Assembly: GCA_029817715.1 (NCBI GenBank)
Contig: JARUPY010000079.1
Span: 372,001 to 436,000, forward strand
Direction of reading: 5' to 3'
Source of the DNA: Melastoma dodecandrum
Taxonomy: Eukaryota > Streptophyta > Magnoliopsida > Myrtales > Melastomataceae
DNA length: 64,000 bases
Below, in pieces: positions 10,612 through 22,420 of this stretch (position 1 is the stretch's first letter; each line of letters opens with the position of its first letter). Made by a program: the position numbers and the translations under genes. The notes under the pieces are model-generated. The model made no database searches, was not told the DNA's origin, and worked only from the letters and a program-made list of their open reading frames with translations.

Positions 10612-11484
10612 ATGAATCCCGAGTCTGACAACAATGAGGCTCAAGCAACTAGTGTCAAGCGAACTTTAGCTTCAACAGCGGCCAATCTTCCTACTGCTCC
10701 TAAGGTAATAGGCAAACAAAACATAAAGTCTAACGTTTGGGATCATTTTGCGAAAATTCTGAATGAGAAGACTCATAAGGCAGAGAATGTGAAGTGCATT
10801 TACTGTAACAATGTGTACAAGTATAATCCTAATTGGGGCACTTCAACGATGTGGAAGCATATTATGAGTATTATGAGCATTCTTCTGCCACATATATGCT
10901 TAGAAATGATGTGCTTTCTTGCAATAAAGTTGTGGAGCATATTGGATCAAGTAGTGGTTCTGCTTTGGATGATAGTTGTGAGATGTATGAGAATCTTCAA
11001 GATGGCTACATGAGATACATGGAGGAAGAGTTGAATGTAGGAGGTAAATCTGAATTGGAGCGATACTTGGAAGACAAATGTGAAGAGTGTAAGGCTGATT
11101 TTGATGTTTTAGGTTGGTGGAAAAGTAATGCCACAAAGTATTCCATTTTGCCTTGCATTGCGAGGGATATTTTAGCTATCCCCGTATCAACGGTTGCTTC
11201 TGAATCTACTTTTAGTACGTCGGGCCGTGTGTTGGATTGCTACCGTAGTTTACTAACTCCTAAAGTTGTTGAGGTATTAATATGCGTTCAAGATTGGCTA
11301 AGATCCCCTTTATCTCCTATTAATATAGAGGAGAACCTGGAAAATGCCGAAAGATATGAACAAGGTATCTTAATTATTTCAATTTGAGTCATGATGTTTT
11401 TGTGTATCATTCGCTCACGTTTTGTTTACATGACTTGTTTATGCAGATTTTGCCGAAATTAATTCAGATATTATGAATGTTTGA
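10612..11484 (+). pseudogene. hAT transposase remnant (BED finger + dimerisation domain)
   Basis: From the ATG at 10612 a BED zinc finger is seen: NVWDHFAKI, then CIYCNNVY and WKHI, where the CxxC and one histidine of the fold are present. Near 10860 the frame shifts, and in the new frame a hAT C-terminal dimerisation domain follows: ADFDVLGWWKSN, YSILPCIARDILAIPVST, ASESTFSTSGRVLD. The central RNase-H-like catalytic domain, normally several hundred residues, is absent, so the frame change marks the deletion scar. A GT-AG intron (11365-11446) restores the usual last short exon, which ends at the stop at 11482-11484. The protein could not cut DNA; if made, the parts could bind or dimerise only. 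Confidence 0.85.
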
Positions 11485-11913
11485 AGGCTTTGAGCTTTGG
11501 AGACGTTGATCGAGATTGAGCTTTGGAGGCGTTGTCGGATTGTTCGTAACTCATTTTTGTTATGCGAACTTGTCGAGTTGGTCTTCATTTTGGGACAATT
11601 GATTTGGTTTGTGGATATCTAGCATGTTTTTAGGACTTTTGGTTTGGCTAGTAGATACTTGGCATATTGGTACATAATTGGGATGAATCTCTGTATTCTC
11701 TGCTACTTTGGTATGCTAATTGAAAGTTCTAATAGAAGGCACTGGAACCGGAACCGGTACTGGAACCGAAACCGGAACCGGTAGATTGGTTCCTGGGTGG
11801 TTCTTTAAACTACTGGGTAGGTTCTAGGTTCTAAAATTAAGGAACCGGCCATTACAGGGTAGGTTCCAGGTTCCACGTCCGGAACCTACCCACCCGGAAC
11901 CTGCTCACCCCTA

Positions 11914-11921
11914 GTAGCGAC
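11914..11921. repeat. hAT target-site duplication, right copy
   Basis: Exact copy of gtagcgac, directly after the right terminal inverted repeat (ends ...caccccta). Confidence 0.9.
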
Positions 11922-13100
11922 GGTAAATTCGATATTTTGAAAACTCACAAAATGTCGAACTCCCCATCCCCATGATTCTCGTGTCTGTTTGTGGTCCCCA
12001 CGAAGGGGAAGAAATCTCCCGTCTTTTGCACTAATTCCTAATCCCCATGTTTATTATTATTATTATTTACATTCTTCTTACAAATGACAACCCTCTACTG
12101 TCAAATGTCTTTTTTTGTTGGGGGAGTGTCACAAAAGGCAGATGGGGCACATAGAAAAATGATATTGTCCCCGGCATTCAAAGTATATGAAGTGAATATT
12201 AAATAATATGAAAGGGGTTGGTTCAACGTAAGCAATTGCTGCATGCTTCACCCCCCAAGGCATACATACTCTCGCGCAATCAAAACATTTGGTGAGAAAT
12301 AGTCAAACTAAGCCCTAAGCCGAACTCGAAGCGAACAACTCCGATTTTGAAAATAAAAAATCGGAACTAGTAACTCCAACTTATCGACCTAATTAAGGAA
12401 TTTTAAGTTTGACCAACCTATTTCGTAAAATATTTTGTGAACCAACATTATTTTGAAGCAAAACTCAAAGAAACAAGCACACGAAATAAATGTTGTGAAA
12501 GTATTTTGTACGTAGAAGCAAAAATCTTTCCCGTAACAGACAAATATTTTGTAGGTACTTGAAAAAAAAATATCTGCAGGATTTCATATAAGAAATTAAA
12601 TTATTTATATAAATTATTTGAACAGGAATACTCCAATATTGAAACGACAACATCAAAAGAAAACGCACACGGAATTGCCCTCTCCTGGTTTTCGTAAAGT
12701 TATATGATATATTAATATGCAAAAAGAACATTCAAATTAATAGTTTTTTTTGTTGTAAAGTACAAATTATAGCAAATACAGAATAATCGTTTCGTTTCAA
12801 ATATATGTCATACTTTAAGAAAAAAAACTTATCAGATACTTAATTTCAACCATTCATACAATAAATTCCAAAACAAAATACAAAAGTTTTGCTATATATG
12901 AAAATTTGAAGGTAATTTCGAACACAAAATTATTTGTATATATGAGAAATAGAGATAACATAAAATATACACGAAAAGGAAAATTTTATAGAGTTATACT
13001 TATATTTTATATTACACTCTAATTAAACAGAGAGTTTTCATTAAGGGCAAAAAATTAGTTACAAACGTTTCTACTATAAATATAACAATTATCTTCTTAT
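11922..13100. other. AT-rich intergenic stretch
   Basis: No coding potential or clear repeat seen on either strand. 12470-13080 is especially AT-rich with many short A runs. Nothing here could be assigned to a transposon family by eye. Confidence 0.5.
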
Positions 13101-13391
13101 TTACGAAATGTCTCCATTGTTAAATTTCAACACATAAGGTAAACGAAGGTGGACTGGTGCAAGCTCCAAGGTACCGAAGTGGAAGGTGTATGTGTTCGGA
13201 TTCCATCGGGCGACGAGGTGCTGTAGCATGAACCAATCAATCTTGAGACGGATTAGATGAAGAAGGCCTTTGAGCTTTAGCTGAACGAATTCCTTCTCCA
13301 AGGGTCTGAGCATCTTGAACCAGTCATGGAGTTTGTTAGATGATGGAATATCTGTGCGCTGCGCGATTGACTCCATGAAATTAACCTGCAT
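13101..13391 (-). pseudogene. Fragment of plant transposon-associated ORF (DUF7745/mobile-domain-like)
   Basis: A 96-residue minus-strand stretch with GLLHLIRLKIDWFMLQHLV, RWNPNTYTFHFGTLELAP and LRLPYVL. The pattern (L..L...iDW..l...v..W.p...tF.FG..ElaPt..e...lLg) is that of proteins carried, often antisense, by large plant Ty3/gypsy elements and annotated as DUF7745 or plant-mobile-domain-like. The family assignment is from memory of the pattern. It lies next to a large LTR-like block, as expected for such an antisense gene, but the integrase side is absent here. Confidence 0.5.
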
Positions 13392-16300
13392 GCTTAGATG
13401 TCATCGATTGTAATAACAATCTAATCCAACTCCTAATGTGAGATGAATCCACATGCAGATTCCCCAGCGGAGTCGCCATCCGGGATGTACGCGCGCCCTC
13501 CGGCCTAGCACGCGCGTAGCAGTTCGGACGACCCAATGATCCGGGCCCGCTCCCCCAAGGCCCAATCCGGTCGGCGTCGCAACTCGAGCGTCGGACGTTG
13601 CGGAAGGGAATCGGGTTGGGCCCTCCCTTGGTTCCCGAATGGGCCCTCCCTTGGTTCCCGAAAGGCTGCGTTGAGGCATCGTTCGGGAGCTTTTTGGAGG
13701 ACTCAGGGAGAGGTTCATGTCGCCTTTACCCATCCAAAATGGCTCCGTAAAAATGATGTTGTTGTTTAACCTTGGAAAACTATACGGAGTTGCCACCAAC
13801 TTAAGTTTGAAAAGTGGTTTAAGTAGGAAAACCAGAGTGAGTTCAGGAATTCATATTTACTAACTGTTACATTATAACATGCGAAAAAGATGTGGCGTTT
13901 GCTCCAAAAGATTTGCTTTCGTTTAACGGGTGTTTGACCCGATCCGGGAGTCGGGCCGGACTCGTATCAACATTTTATGGGCATTAGACCCGAATTTAGA
14001 TTTGTTTGATTAAAAATCAACAAACGACATAAAAATCCTAAGAGCCTATAACATGCATGCAATCACAAGTAATTACCGAGATGAAAGGGGACGGGGAAGG
14101 GCGGTGACTACAGGCCTATACACTTGGGCCCACTGCCCATTATAAGTGGATTAAAAAATAATTCGGGGAGGCCCGCTATAACGATCCGAGTTTTTGTGAA
14201 TTTTAGATTAGTGAAAAAGGAGTGTCTTCGAGGGGTGAATGAGCTTTGGGTACGTTTGAACGAATGGGAACAAGTTTGTGGGTGCGTGGGTGGAGTGGTA
14301 GGCGGATCGGCCAAGAAATGGGTGCTTCGGATGCTTAAAAATGAGGGTCATCGAATCGGCGCGAGGCTGGCCTAGGGTGGTAGAGCATCGAAAATGAAGG
14401 CCTAAAGTGGGTGTCGGAATTTGGAGATTCGCCATAGGTTGGGCCGAATGGGGGGTCTGTGCTGGTTGGGGTCGTGGGCGACGGTCGCTGCCCAAGGGGC
14501 GAGGGTTCTCGACACCGGCCCGCTCAAATAGCAATCCGTGAAGAGAGAGAAACGCGATCAGGGGCATGGTGACTTCAAGTTATGAAGAGAGAGAAAGGCC
14601 GCTTACATGGACGCTTAGGTGGCCGGAAATTCCTCTCACCTGCAGTCATAGTAACATGGCGTGCCACCTAAACCACCTCCTAACCGTGGGACCTTGACTT
14701 AGAGAGCAAAGATAAATGGTGGGCCATGGATGAGCTGGGAGTGAGAGGGAGACATGCTCCCCTAAATTAAGGGGATGGGGAATTGATTGAGAAAAGGACA
14801 AGACATTAATGGTGGTGGTTGGGGAAAATGAATAAAATATGTATCCTTGGAATGGTAGGGGCCCTAGGGGTGGGAATAAAAAGAAAAGAGAAAAGGGGAG
14901 ACGGAGGACACACACGATCCCCCCCACTTGGAACCGAGCGAACAAGGGAGAAAAGAGGGAGGAGGCGACCGGGAAATACCTTGCGGAAGGGAAACGAACG
15001 AAGGCGCCATCGTGGATCCGAGGGTAAGAAGAGCGAGACGTCGCTTGAGCCAAAGATTAAGGACTAAAGGGGGACGGCCAAGGGGCTCAGAGATAGTGCG
15101 GAGGAGGAGGGAGCTCACCCGCTTAGGTACGGAAGGTAACGAAAGGTAGAACCTGCGACCCTTCACCGATTTCTTTCCGGTTGCGCCCTATTGTTGTGTT
15201 GTGGCTGCTGTAAATAAGGGTGCTACGATGGGAAAAAGGGGGTTAAGGGGTGGTCAGCCCTAGAAAGGAAAAAGGGAGGCTGCCCCGGACCCATCTCGGT
15301 TGGGTTGTGGGGTGTTGTAATCGTCGTCAAGACGGAAGGTTCAGTTGGATAGGCATATGATCGACCTTGGAGGTCGGAACTCGGCCCTTAGGGGCTGGAA
15401 ACGTGGGAACAAAGTTGGGAAAAAGAGAGGGACGGACCTAGATAAGGCCGTGCCCGTCTCCTCGCTCCATGAGTGGAATATCGAGACTTGTGCCACGGAA
15501 CTTAACTTGGCCAAGGGCTGGAACCGCGAGGTTTGAACCTCCGAATTTATGCGGCCTTCAAGGGTGGAATCCAAGGGTGACCAAGGAGGGTGAGGCAGAC
15601 GTTGAGTCCCTTGAGGTCGGACCCGTTATAGCACTCGTAGAGCGGAATCCGCGAGACGAGTGTCTCGAATGGTAAAACGGCCGAAGGGCTGGAAATGTGT
15701 GAGTGTTTAGGGGCTGAAACATAGCCTAGAAAGGATGTCCCACGTACGACGTGAGGCATGGAATGATACGCTCGGGGGTGGATGGGACGTGAGCAATAGT
15801 AAGTTCATGAGTTGGACCCGAATGAGCGCCCAAGGGGCGGAATCGCGAGGCCAAGCCTCGGAACTAGATTCAGCCGCGGGGTTGGAATTGTAAGCATGGG
15901 AAGTGAAAGAATGATGGCCTAGTGAGGCCTTTCATCGTGCCGGGTGAGAATGGAACACAAGCTCGGGGGTGGTCGGGTGGAATGAGCGAACTAAATTAAC
16001 TTACGCGGATAAGAACGTCGTGACAAGGGGCGAGCAGTCGTAGGCTGCCACCTATGTGCTACAAGACAATGAGGGCTGCAAGGTTAAACAAGGTTGCAAC
16101 GAACAAGGTTGCAACGAACGGCGGTGACGGGTATACCCGAACCGACTGCGAATGCCTTTGTGACGTGGGATGTACACGAAGGGAGCGCCGATGCGTGGCT
16201 GCCCCGTTTCGGGTGGTTGTAAGAATTGAATTACGTAACTCCTAAAGTGGGAAGAAAGGTTTAAGGGTTAGGAAAGGAATTGAACGTGGTTGGATCGAGA

Positions 16301-17434
16301 CGGACGTGACAACCGTACTGGTATCGAAAGCGAATGCCCTTGCGGTATGCGTATTCCCGAATAAACGGCCGACGATTTGGGTAGTTCCGTTCAAATTGAA
16401 CAAGGGATGAAATGCTAAAACCCCAACCTAAAAAGGAAGGCTCGAAGGCCAAGGAGAGGCCGAACAAGGGTGAAAGGCGTGGCATGACGGTGCGTACCAT
16501 GATGCAACGAATCGAGGGTACCCGAGAGAAACGAGAGAAAGGATAATGCAAGGCCACAATTCATGAGTGGGCTGCGCCATTCGTGGAGAACGATGAACCA
16601 AACCCCCACGTGGCAGATGTAAAGGGGAGTACTTGGACAACTAAAACAAGTGGGAATGAGGTTAGCATGAGCCCACTAATACAACGCCACGTAAGAGGGT
16701 TACTACCGAAATCTCCGTGCCGTATGCACCCGATGTGGTTGCCCTTCCCATGGTCTGATACTGGGATCATATGAGCTACGCGGTGACCTTGAAAAGGAAA
16801 GCTAGAAATGGGCAAGGGAAGGACATGGGGCTGGAAAGCCGGGCATAATGAGCCAAGACTCAAGGATCTAACTTATAAATTGTTGATGTACGAATGAAGG
16901 ATAAAAGCTAATAAGGGAAACTAATGAAGGGTTGTCCTATTTCAGGCGTAGGGCCGGAGTTAGATTGCCCGAAGAAGGACCTTGGGACAGATGAAAGTGG
17001 CTGGAGTGGGAGCCGATTAAGCACCTTGCAAGGAAGCCGAATAGGAGCCACATGGGGTAACAAACATGTAACGTTTTGTAAAGACTAAGTGCAAACGAAA
17101 TTTTTTTTATTTTTCAACCACGTCTCGATCCTTTCACACGCACATCCCCTTTGCACCTTAGATGAAGGTTGGGACCGCTTCATCGTCATGACATCGCAAT
17201 TTTCATACACGTGGAAAGATCCACGCGGTTTGATACACACGCCTTCAAGTAATCTTCGGTCTTTGACATCCGTCTTGTCGAATCCTCGCATCCCTCGATC
17301 GATGTTCATGCAAACGAAATAAGAAGGTGGGATTGAGCTTAGTCGCTTCCGATCCATTCGCGTAGCTGCGCCGTGTTTTTCATGTAAAACAACAAAAATG
17401 GAGGGTAAATTAATAAATATGAAGTCGAAAGATA

Positions 17435-18320
17435 CATCCTTTCCACAGGCAGAAACTCGGTCAAAGCGACTTAGAAAGAAAAAGTTCAAACATGAAAGTC
17501 GTAGAGTGACAAGAGGATGACCTAAGTCTGCTTGTTTTAGGTTGATCCGACCATTATAGACAAAGTTATGCCCTGTCGCTTAGAGCTGCGTCTCCAGGCG
17601 ACGAGAGAACCCTTGCGTTTTGTAAGTTCACATTCGACGGGCCGAAACTCGGTTGAGATGACCTCGAACAAAAAAGTTTGAAGCATGAAAGTTGTAGAGG
17701 AGCAAGAGGAGGACCTAACTCAACTGGTTTTAGGTCGATCCGATCTCTATAGACAAAGTTATGCTCTGTCGCTTAAAGTTGCGTCTTCAGGCAACGAGAG
17801 ATCCCTTGCATTCTGTACGTCGACTTTCGACTGGCCAAAACTCGGTAGAGACGACCTCGAACGAAAACTTCAAAACATAAAAGTTGTAGAGCGTTAAGAG
17901 GGGGACCAAAGCCAACTAATTTTTGGTCGATCCAACATCTATAGACAAAGTTATGCCATGTCGCTTAGAGATGCGTCTCCAGGCGACGAGAGAATCCTTG
18001 CGTCCAGTACGTCGACTTTCGACGGGTCGAAACTTGGTCAAGACGACCTCAAAAAAAAAACATTGAAAACATGAAAGTTGTAGAGCGACAAGAGGGGAAC
18101 CAAACCCAACTAGCTTTAGGTCGATCCGACCTCTATAGTCAACGTTATGCTCTGTCGCTTAGACTGCGTCTCCAGGCGACGAGAGAATCCTTGCGTTCGG
18201 CACGTTGACTTTTGACGAGAAGTTCAAAACATGAAAGTTGTAGAAAAACCAGAAAAGGTACTATCCCAATTGGTTTCATGATAAACGGAGCTGTGTGTAG
18301 CCAAAGATATGACTAGTCAA
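17435..18320. repeat. 193-bp tandem repeat array, about 4.5 units
   Basis: The marker tagacaaagttatg (with small changes) occurs at 17557, 17750, 17942, 18136 and 18298, giving spacings of 193, 192, 194 and 162. Each unit has the order gaaactcgg, gacctcgaac, catgaaagttgtag, ggtcgatccgac, tagacaaagttatg, tctgtcgctta, caggcgacgagag. The last unit is shortened by about 30 bp. Copies differ by roughly a tenth of positions, so the array is not brand new. Confidence 0.85.
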
Positions 18321-19790
18321 CTACTACACCATTTCTGCTTAAGTACGGACCATTGCGTTCCGTATTTCGACTGTAACTTGGCTTACACACACTTGATTCA
18401 AGCGCACAACATATCCATGTGACGGGAAGAGAGTAAGAAGATGATGGACCCAACCGAGCTCGATTTTTTCACTAGATGGAAGAGTAGCGCCCCCGGGAGT
18501 GGACTGCCGACATCATACTACGCAATTCCCAGCTTTCGACCATTCCGAACTCGTGAATAACGGTGTGTTCACGCACATTAACACCAAAACACGAACGGAC
18601 AGAATGGGTTTAGTATAACAGACGCCAATGGTATTTGTTTAGTGAGTTAACCAAGTGAGAGAAGGTCTCACCAAGGGTTGCCTCGCCTCGGGATAGCCCA
18701 AGGAGAAAAATGGACGTTAAGGAGTCCGCGAAGGAGGTTGCCTTGGAACTAATGGTAACTAGGAGCGGCTGTTAGGAGAATCGGTTTTTGCTGATGCGGC
18801 ATGACTGTCCCTTTGGGCTGCTATGGTCAACATGCACAAGCGAGCAAACACGTTAGAGTGTAAAACAGCTTCTCGCGATGCTTGTGTGCAGCCGCGAGAA
18901 GCGGGGATGAGGACACGGGGTTGTTTTCTTCCAGGTCGTCGTCAACTCTCATCGTTGCCGCTGCCGTTTGAAACGTCGAGAGGCTGGATCGGGATGGATA
19001 GGAGTTTGAGACGTCTGCGGCGGCTCTGAAAGACGGGTGTTGTCCCCAGGGGTTTGGACGCTCCCAACAACGGGGATCGATGGTATTGGGGATTCTTCTT
19101 TTGCTGAGCAGTTGTTCCCGGTCGTAGCCGTCGGAAGTCGAGCTTGAGTCGGTCACGAGAGGGTTTCCGCAAGTGGTGCTGAACATACCTTGGTGGTTTT
19201 TGCTGGAAAGAAAGAAGAAGATGCCGGAGAGGGATTTGTGGGTAAGGTTTGCCAAAGGAAAATTTTTTCTCTAGGGGGAACGAATGAATTCTCCTCCCAT
19301 TCTTCTTCCCTTTTTTCTTTTTATATAAAAGAAGTTTTCCTTTTTTGTTTCCAAAGAAGAATTTTTCTCCCCCAAAATCAGGCGATCAGTCTCTTGGGGC
19401 GAAACCGTTGGTGGGGGCGTGTCACCTGAGAAAATTCAATTTCCCTTTTTTATTGCCTCATCCCCCTTTTGAAGATCTTTTTTTTTTCAGGCGATGTCCC
19501 TTGCATTTTTCTTTTTTAGTTTTTTTTATTTTTTTTCCATGCGACGCCCTTTTTATTTGAATTTTTTTTAATTATTATCCCCAAGGCGACGGCCAAAAGG
19601 AAAAATCCCCCCAAATCAGGTGATAAGGAGCTGGGGTAGAGAACGTTGGTGGGGAAATTGCCATCCCCACTAGCTATCATACGGAACTTTTTAATCAGGT
19701 TATTGAGGGGTTGTCCTTTCTGTGTTGGCCTTCCCCTATTGGTTGGTGGATGATACGGATGGGGAACCATTAGAAAAGCATAAGGTTGAG

Positions 19791-19845
19791 GATAAAATTA
19801 ATATAAATAAAATTAATATAAATAAAATTAATATAATTAAATTAA
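19791..19845. repeat. 15-bp AT-rich tandem repeat
   Basis: Three consecutive copies of aataaaattaatata (first begins gataaaatt) followed by a partial copy. It lies close to the proposed 3' end of the LTR-like block. Confidence 0.8.
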
Positions 19846-20009
19846 AGTGAAAATGAGAAATGGGTTTAAGGTGGGCTTTGGCCTTTTTGTTAGCCCAAAA
19901 TAAAGGTTGGACTATTGTTTATGGGCTTAGGCTATTTTATTTTGGACTGGGCAAACATAATGGGTTAAGAATAGTAATTTCTAGCCCGTAGAATAATTTG
20001 AGGTATTAC

Positions 20010-20330
20010 AAGTGGTCAGATCAATTCACAGAAGGTTGGTGACAACCTTGGAGAACCTTACCATAAATAGAATATTATATTTCCTTTCATGGAAAATATA
20101 ATTCCTATTGGGATTAGTTAGAAACGTAATCCATTGTATTTGATCAGATTAATATCTTGATCAAATTCTTTATTTTCATAATCAAATAATTACTAAACGA
20201 TCATTTAATTACAAATATATTTCTTACAGAATGTTCTCAACATGAGTAGCTTCTTTAGTGTAGATGTTTGACTTCTGTTACACAGAAGGTAAAGGCTCAT
20301 CATCAAAAAATATTCAACATTTGGCAGTAT
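20010..20330 (-). repeat. Second copia LTR remnant with adjoining internal 3' end
   Basis: On the minus strand the LTR begins TGTAAGAAATATATTTG at 20228 and runs left to about 20010. 20229-20330 is internal sequence preceding it. The whole stretch is collinear with 160-440 (same TGTAAGAA start, same attatttaatta block, same catcatcaaaa on the internal side) but clearly diverged. The minus-strand reading from about 20420 (FIKLFYLI and similar) faintly resembles the end of a copia RNase H; I am not sure of that. Confidence 0.55.
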
Positions 20331-20625
20331 GCGAATTAAGTAGAAAAGCTTTATGAAATATTTGTTAGACAAAGAAGTAGGTGGCCAAACGATGCCACCC
20401 AACACAATTAGAAGGCTAGAAATGGGACCCAACCACTGCGTGCGCTGTTAAATGACCGACCACCTCTTCTTGCAAATTTTGGCTTTATTCGAGGATGGAC
20501 ATAACTACCTTCTTTTTATGGGTTTCATATCTCTTACGTCTTCAGTACTTATCGTAGTGTGTGGATCTAGGAGGTTTTCATAAGTGTTCTCCGTGGAATT
20601 TATGGTGGCAGCCCTTAGCTTTTCT

Positions 20626-20788
20626 GATGCCTCAGTCCGGAACTGCGAAATCCCCGCCGCAGTCTCCAGGACCACGCGAATTACCAGTCCTCTGGTACCT
20701 CCCCTTCCTTGGTAACGACCTCCAAAGCAAGTTCTCCGAGTTAGCCAATGTTTATGGCCCCATTTACAAGCTCAGGCTCAGTTGGAAG
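20626..20788 (+). pseudogene. CYP706 pseudogene, piece 1 (proline-rich hinge and first strand)
   Basis: The translation reads PPQSPGPRELPVLWYLPFLG then SKFSELANVYGPIYKLRL, collinear with residues about 33-77 of the CYP706 gene at 30004 (PPGPIGLPILGYLPFLG ... FAELADAYGPIYKLWL). P450s of this family are ER-anchored monooxygenases. The membrane anchor region before it is not recognisable. The reading stops at the solo LTR at 20789 and resumes at 28014 with the very next residues, so this is the left part of one disrupted gene copy. Confidence 0.85.
20784..20788. repeat. Target duplication of solo-LTR element, left copy
   Basis: ggaag precedes the LTR start TGTTGGGG and recurs at 28014-28018. 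Removing the element with one copy makes the P450 reading continuous. Confidence 0.75.
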
Positions 20789-20900
20789 TGTTGGGGAAAT
20801 TCTTCAGGAACGGTGGGAAAGCTTCAAAGACGATCGACAACGAACAAAACTTCAAGAACGCAAGCAAAGTTAGATCTCTCTCTTCATTGCGCAAAGTGCA

Positions 20901-20905
20901 CTCTC
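20901..20905. repeat. Target duplication of inner gypsy, left copy
   Basis: ctctc directly before the 5' LTR and again at 27197-27201 directly after the 3' LTR. Five bp is the usual Ty3/gypsy length. Confidence 0.8.
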
Positions 20906-21398
20906 TATTTAGCAACAGAAATTCTGGGCCACAGATCTCAGTCTCATATGTAGATCGACGGTCTAGAGTACAGATCCAAGGAATAGGAACCGAATAAGGC
21001 GGTGACCACAAAAACACGTGAGGCGAAGGCTGGCTGGGCAAAGCAGCCATCAAACGACAGGGTTACCAGGCGACAGGTGACAAGGATCAACGAAGCGACA
21101 GCTAACTGGGTGAACGGGGAAACTCTACGGCGAAGGCTAATGGGCAATACGGACGGTCAATGGCTGTTAAGGAAGATTCCAGATGATCTTAGGATTTGGA
21201 AGGAAATTGTTACCAAGTTTGATCACATGGAAAGAAGATATTTCATGAAGATCGGGGACCAAGGAAGCGTAATATATGTGTAATATTTCGTTACCGTACA
21301 TAGGTAGGTCTAGCTTAGTATAAATAGTCGTTCTTATGAATTGTATAGGACACCTCTCTACAAACGGACATACTGTCATTATTATCTTCAAGCATTAT
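20906..21398 (+). repeat. Gypsy 5' LTR, truncated
   Basis: It aligns with 26489-26968 from agcaacagaaattctgggcc to attatcttcaagcatt. It begins TATTTAGC where the 3' copy has TGTTAAGC, so the terminal TG has mutated. A TATA box (tataaa, 21319-21324) is intact. The last ~220 bp present in the 3' LTR are missing because of the internal deletion. Confidence 0.85.
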
Positions 21399-22420
21399 TA
21401 CCTGCCAGGCTTGCCAGCAATGCGAGCCAGTAAAGCGAACCCCGGCTACTGACATGAACATCATAGTGAAACCATGACCGTTAAGAACATGGGCACTAGA
21501 CTTCATGGGAGAAATTCACCCTCATTCAAGTAGGGAAGATGCGTATATACTCGTCGCCACGGACTACTTTACCAAGTGGGTAGAGGCGGCAGCATACAAG
21601 TCCATCAATTAGAGAGACGTAATTAAGTTTATCAAGAACTCCATTGTCTATCGATATGGAATTCCAGAGAGCATAGTAGTAGAAAACGCAAGGGTGTTCA
21701 ATGGCGAACTCATGGCCGAGTTCGCCGAAGATTTTAGGTTTAAAGTACTCAATTCGACCCCATACTATGCTTAGTCAAACGGGCAAGTAGAGGCCTCTAA
21801 CAAACTCATAAAGCGAGTTATACAGAAGATGGTCGGGGATAACCCACGCACGTGGCATACTCAGCTCCAAGAGACATTATAGGCACTCCGAGTGGCAAAG
21901 AGAGAAAGCACGGAAGTCGCAGCGTTCAACCTCGTGTATGGCCATGACGCGATGCTTCCAATAGAAGTGTAGCATCAATCGCTTAGACTCCTTAAAACAC
22001 CTTGGAGAATACGACGGGTACGATGAGGGCATGCATATTGAGCTGGAAAATATAAAGACTACCAGAATCGACGTGCTAAATCATATAGAGGCTCATAAAA
22101 AAGAACATCACCCGTTATTGCAACAAGAAAGTAGTCCCCAGATCCTTCAGCAAAGGAGATCTAGTTTGAAAACTGAGACTGCCCAAAGGAATCAGCGACT
22201 ATTTTCATGGAATATTGACACCAAATTGGGAAGGCCCTTTTCAGGTAGTGGAAACTCACCTTGGGAATTCATACCGTATAGGGAGGCTTGACGGATCCAT
22301 TCATGACCTCAAGATTAATGGAAAATACTTGAAATGGTGTATGCCAACAATGTGGGAAATTCACAAACCGGTCCATCAAACCGGCCGTCATAATCACTTT
22401 TGCCTTGACATCCAAGGCTT
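21399..22420 (+). pseudogene. Gypsy integrase remnant
   Basis: The plus-strand translation shows the end of the HHCC finger (CQACQQC), then ALDFMGEIHPHSS, YILVATDYFTKWVEA, YGIPESIVVENARVFNG, NGQVEASNKLIKRV, and FNLVYGHDAMLPIEV. These are the integrase core blocks of Ty3/gypsy with the DDE residues recognisable, although the middle D sits in a VVENA context where DNA usually reads DNG. The C-terminal part TPNWEGPFQVVE...GSYRIGRLDG (22215-22360) follows. Integrase inserts element DNA into the host genome. Several in-frame stops (near 21610, 21772, 21882) show it is dead. Confidence 0.85.

Larger units (their letters stand above)
9944..11913 (+). mobile_element. Internally deleted hAT transposon (1,970 bp)
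   Basis: Ends are imperfect terminal inverted repeats: taggggcaagcataggttcc on the left, and on the right the reverse complement taggggtgagcaggttccgg. They are flanked by an exact 8-bp duplication (9936-9943, 11914-11921). Both subterminal zones are crowded with ggaacc/ggttcc motifs, including a shared direct copy of gggtaggttctaggttctaa (about 10036 and 11815). Inside is a transposase remnant joining the N-terminal BED finger to the C-terminal dimerisation domain; the catalytic middle is missing. It is therefore a non-autonomous derivative. The exact duplication suggests a fairly recent insertion. Confidence 0.92.
13430..20009 (+). repeat. Large LTR/UTR-like block of a Ty3/gypsy element
   Basis: About 6.5 kb with no convincing gene. 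It is GC-richer than its surroundings, ends in tgaggtattaca (a CA end typical of LTRs), follows an antisense ORF relic at 13101-13391, and contains cggagtcgcca/cggagttgcca motifs at about 13465 and 13785. LTRs of this length are known in the Ogre/Tat lineage. No second copy lies in the window, so the boundaries and the orientation are inference. Many short ORFs on both strands look like chance in GC-rich DNA. Confidence 0.35.

Noticed and set aside
13401..16863. Many ORFs of 60-135 codons on both strands
   Set aside because: A GC-rich region without stops by composition; none shows a domain, a consistent frame or splice structure.
17435..18320. A CRISPR-like array
   Set aside because: Units are about 193 bp with no short repeat/spacer alternation, and the DNA is clearly eukaryotic; it is an ordinary tandem repeat.
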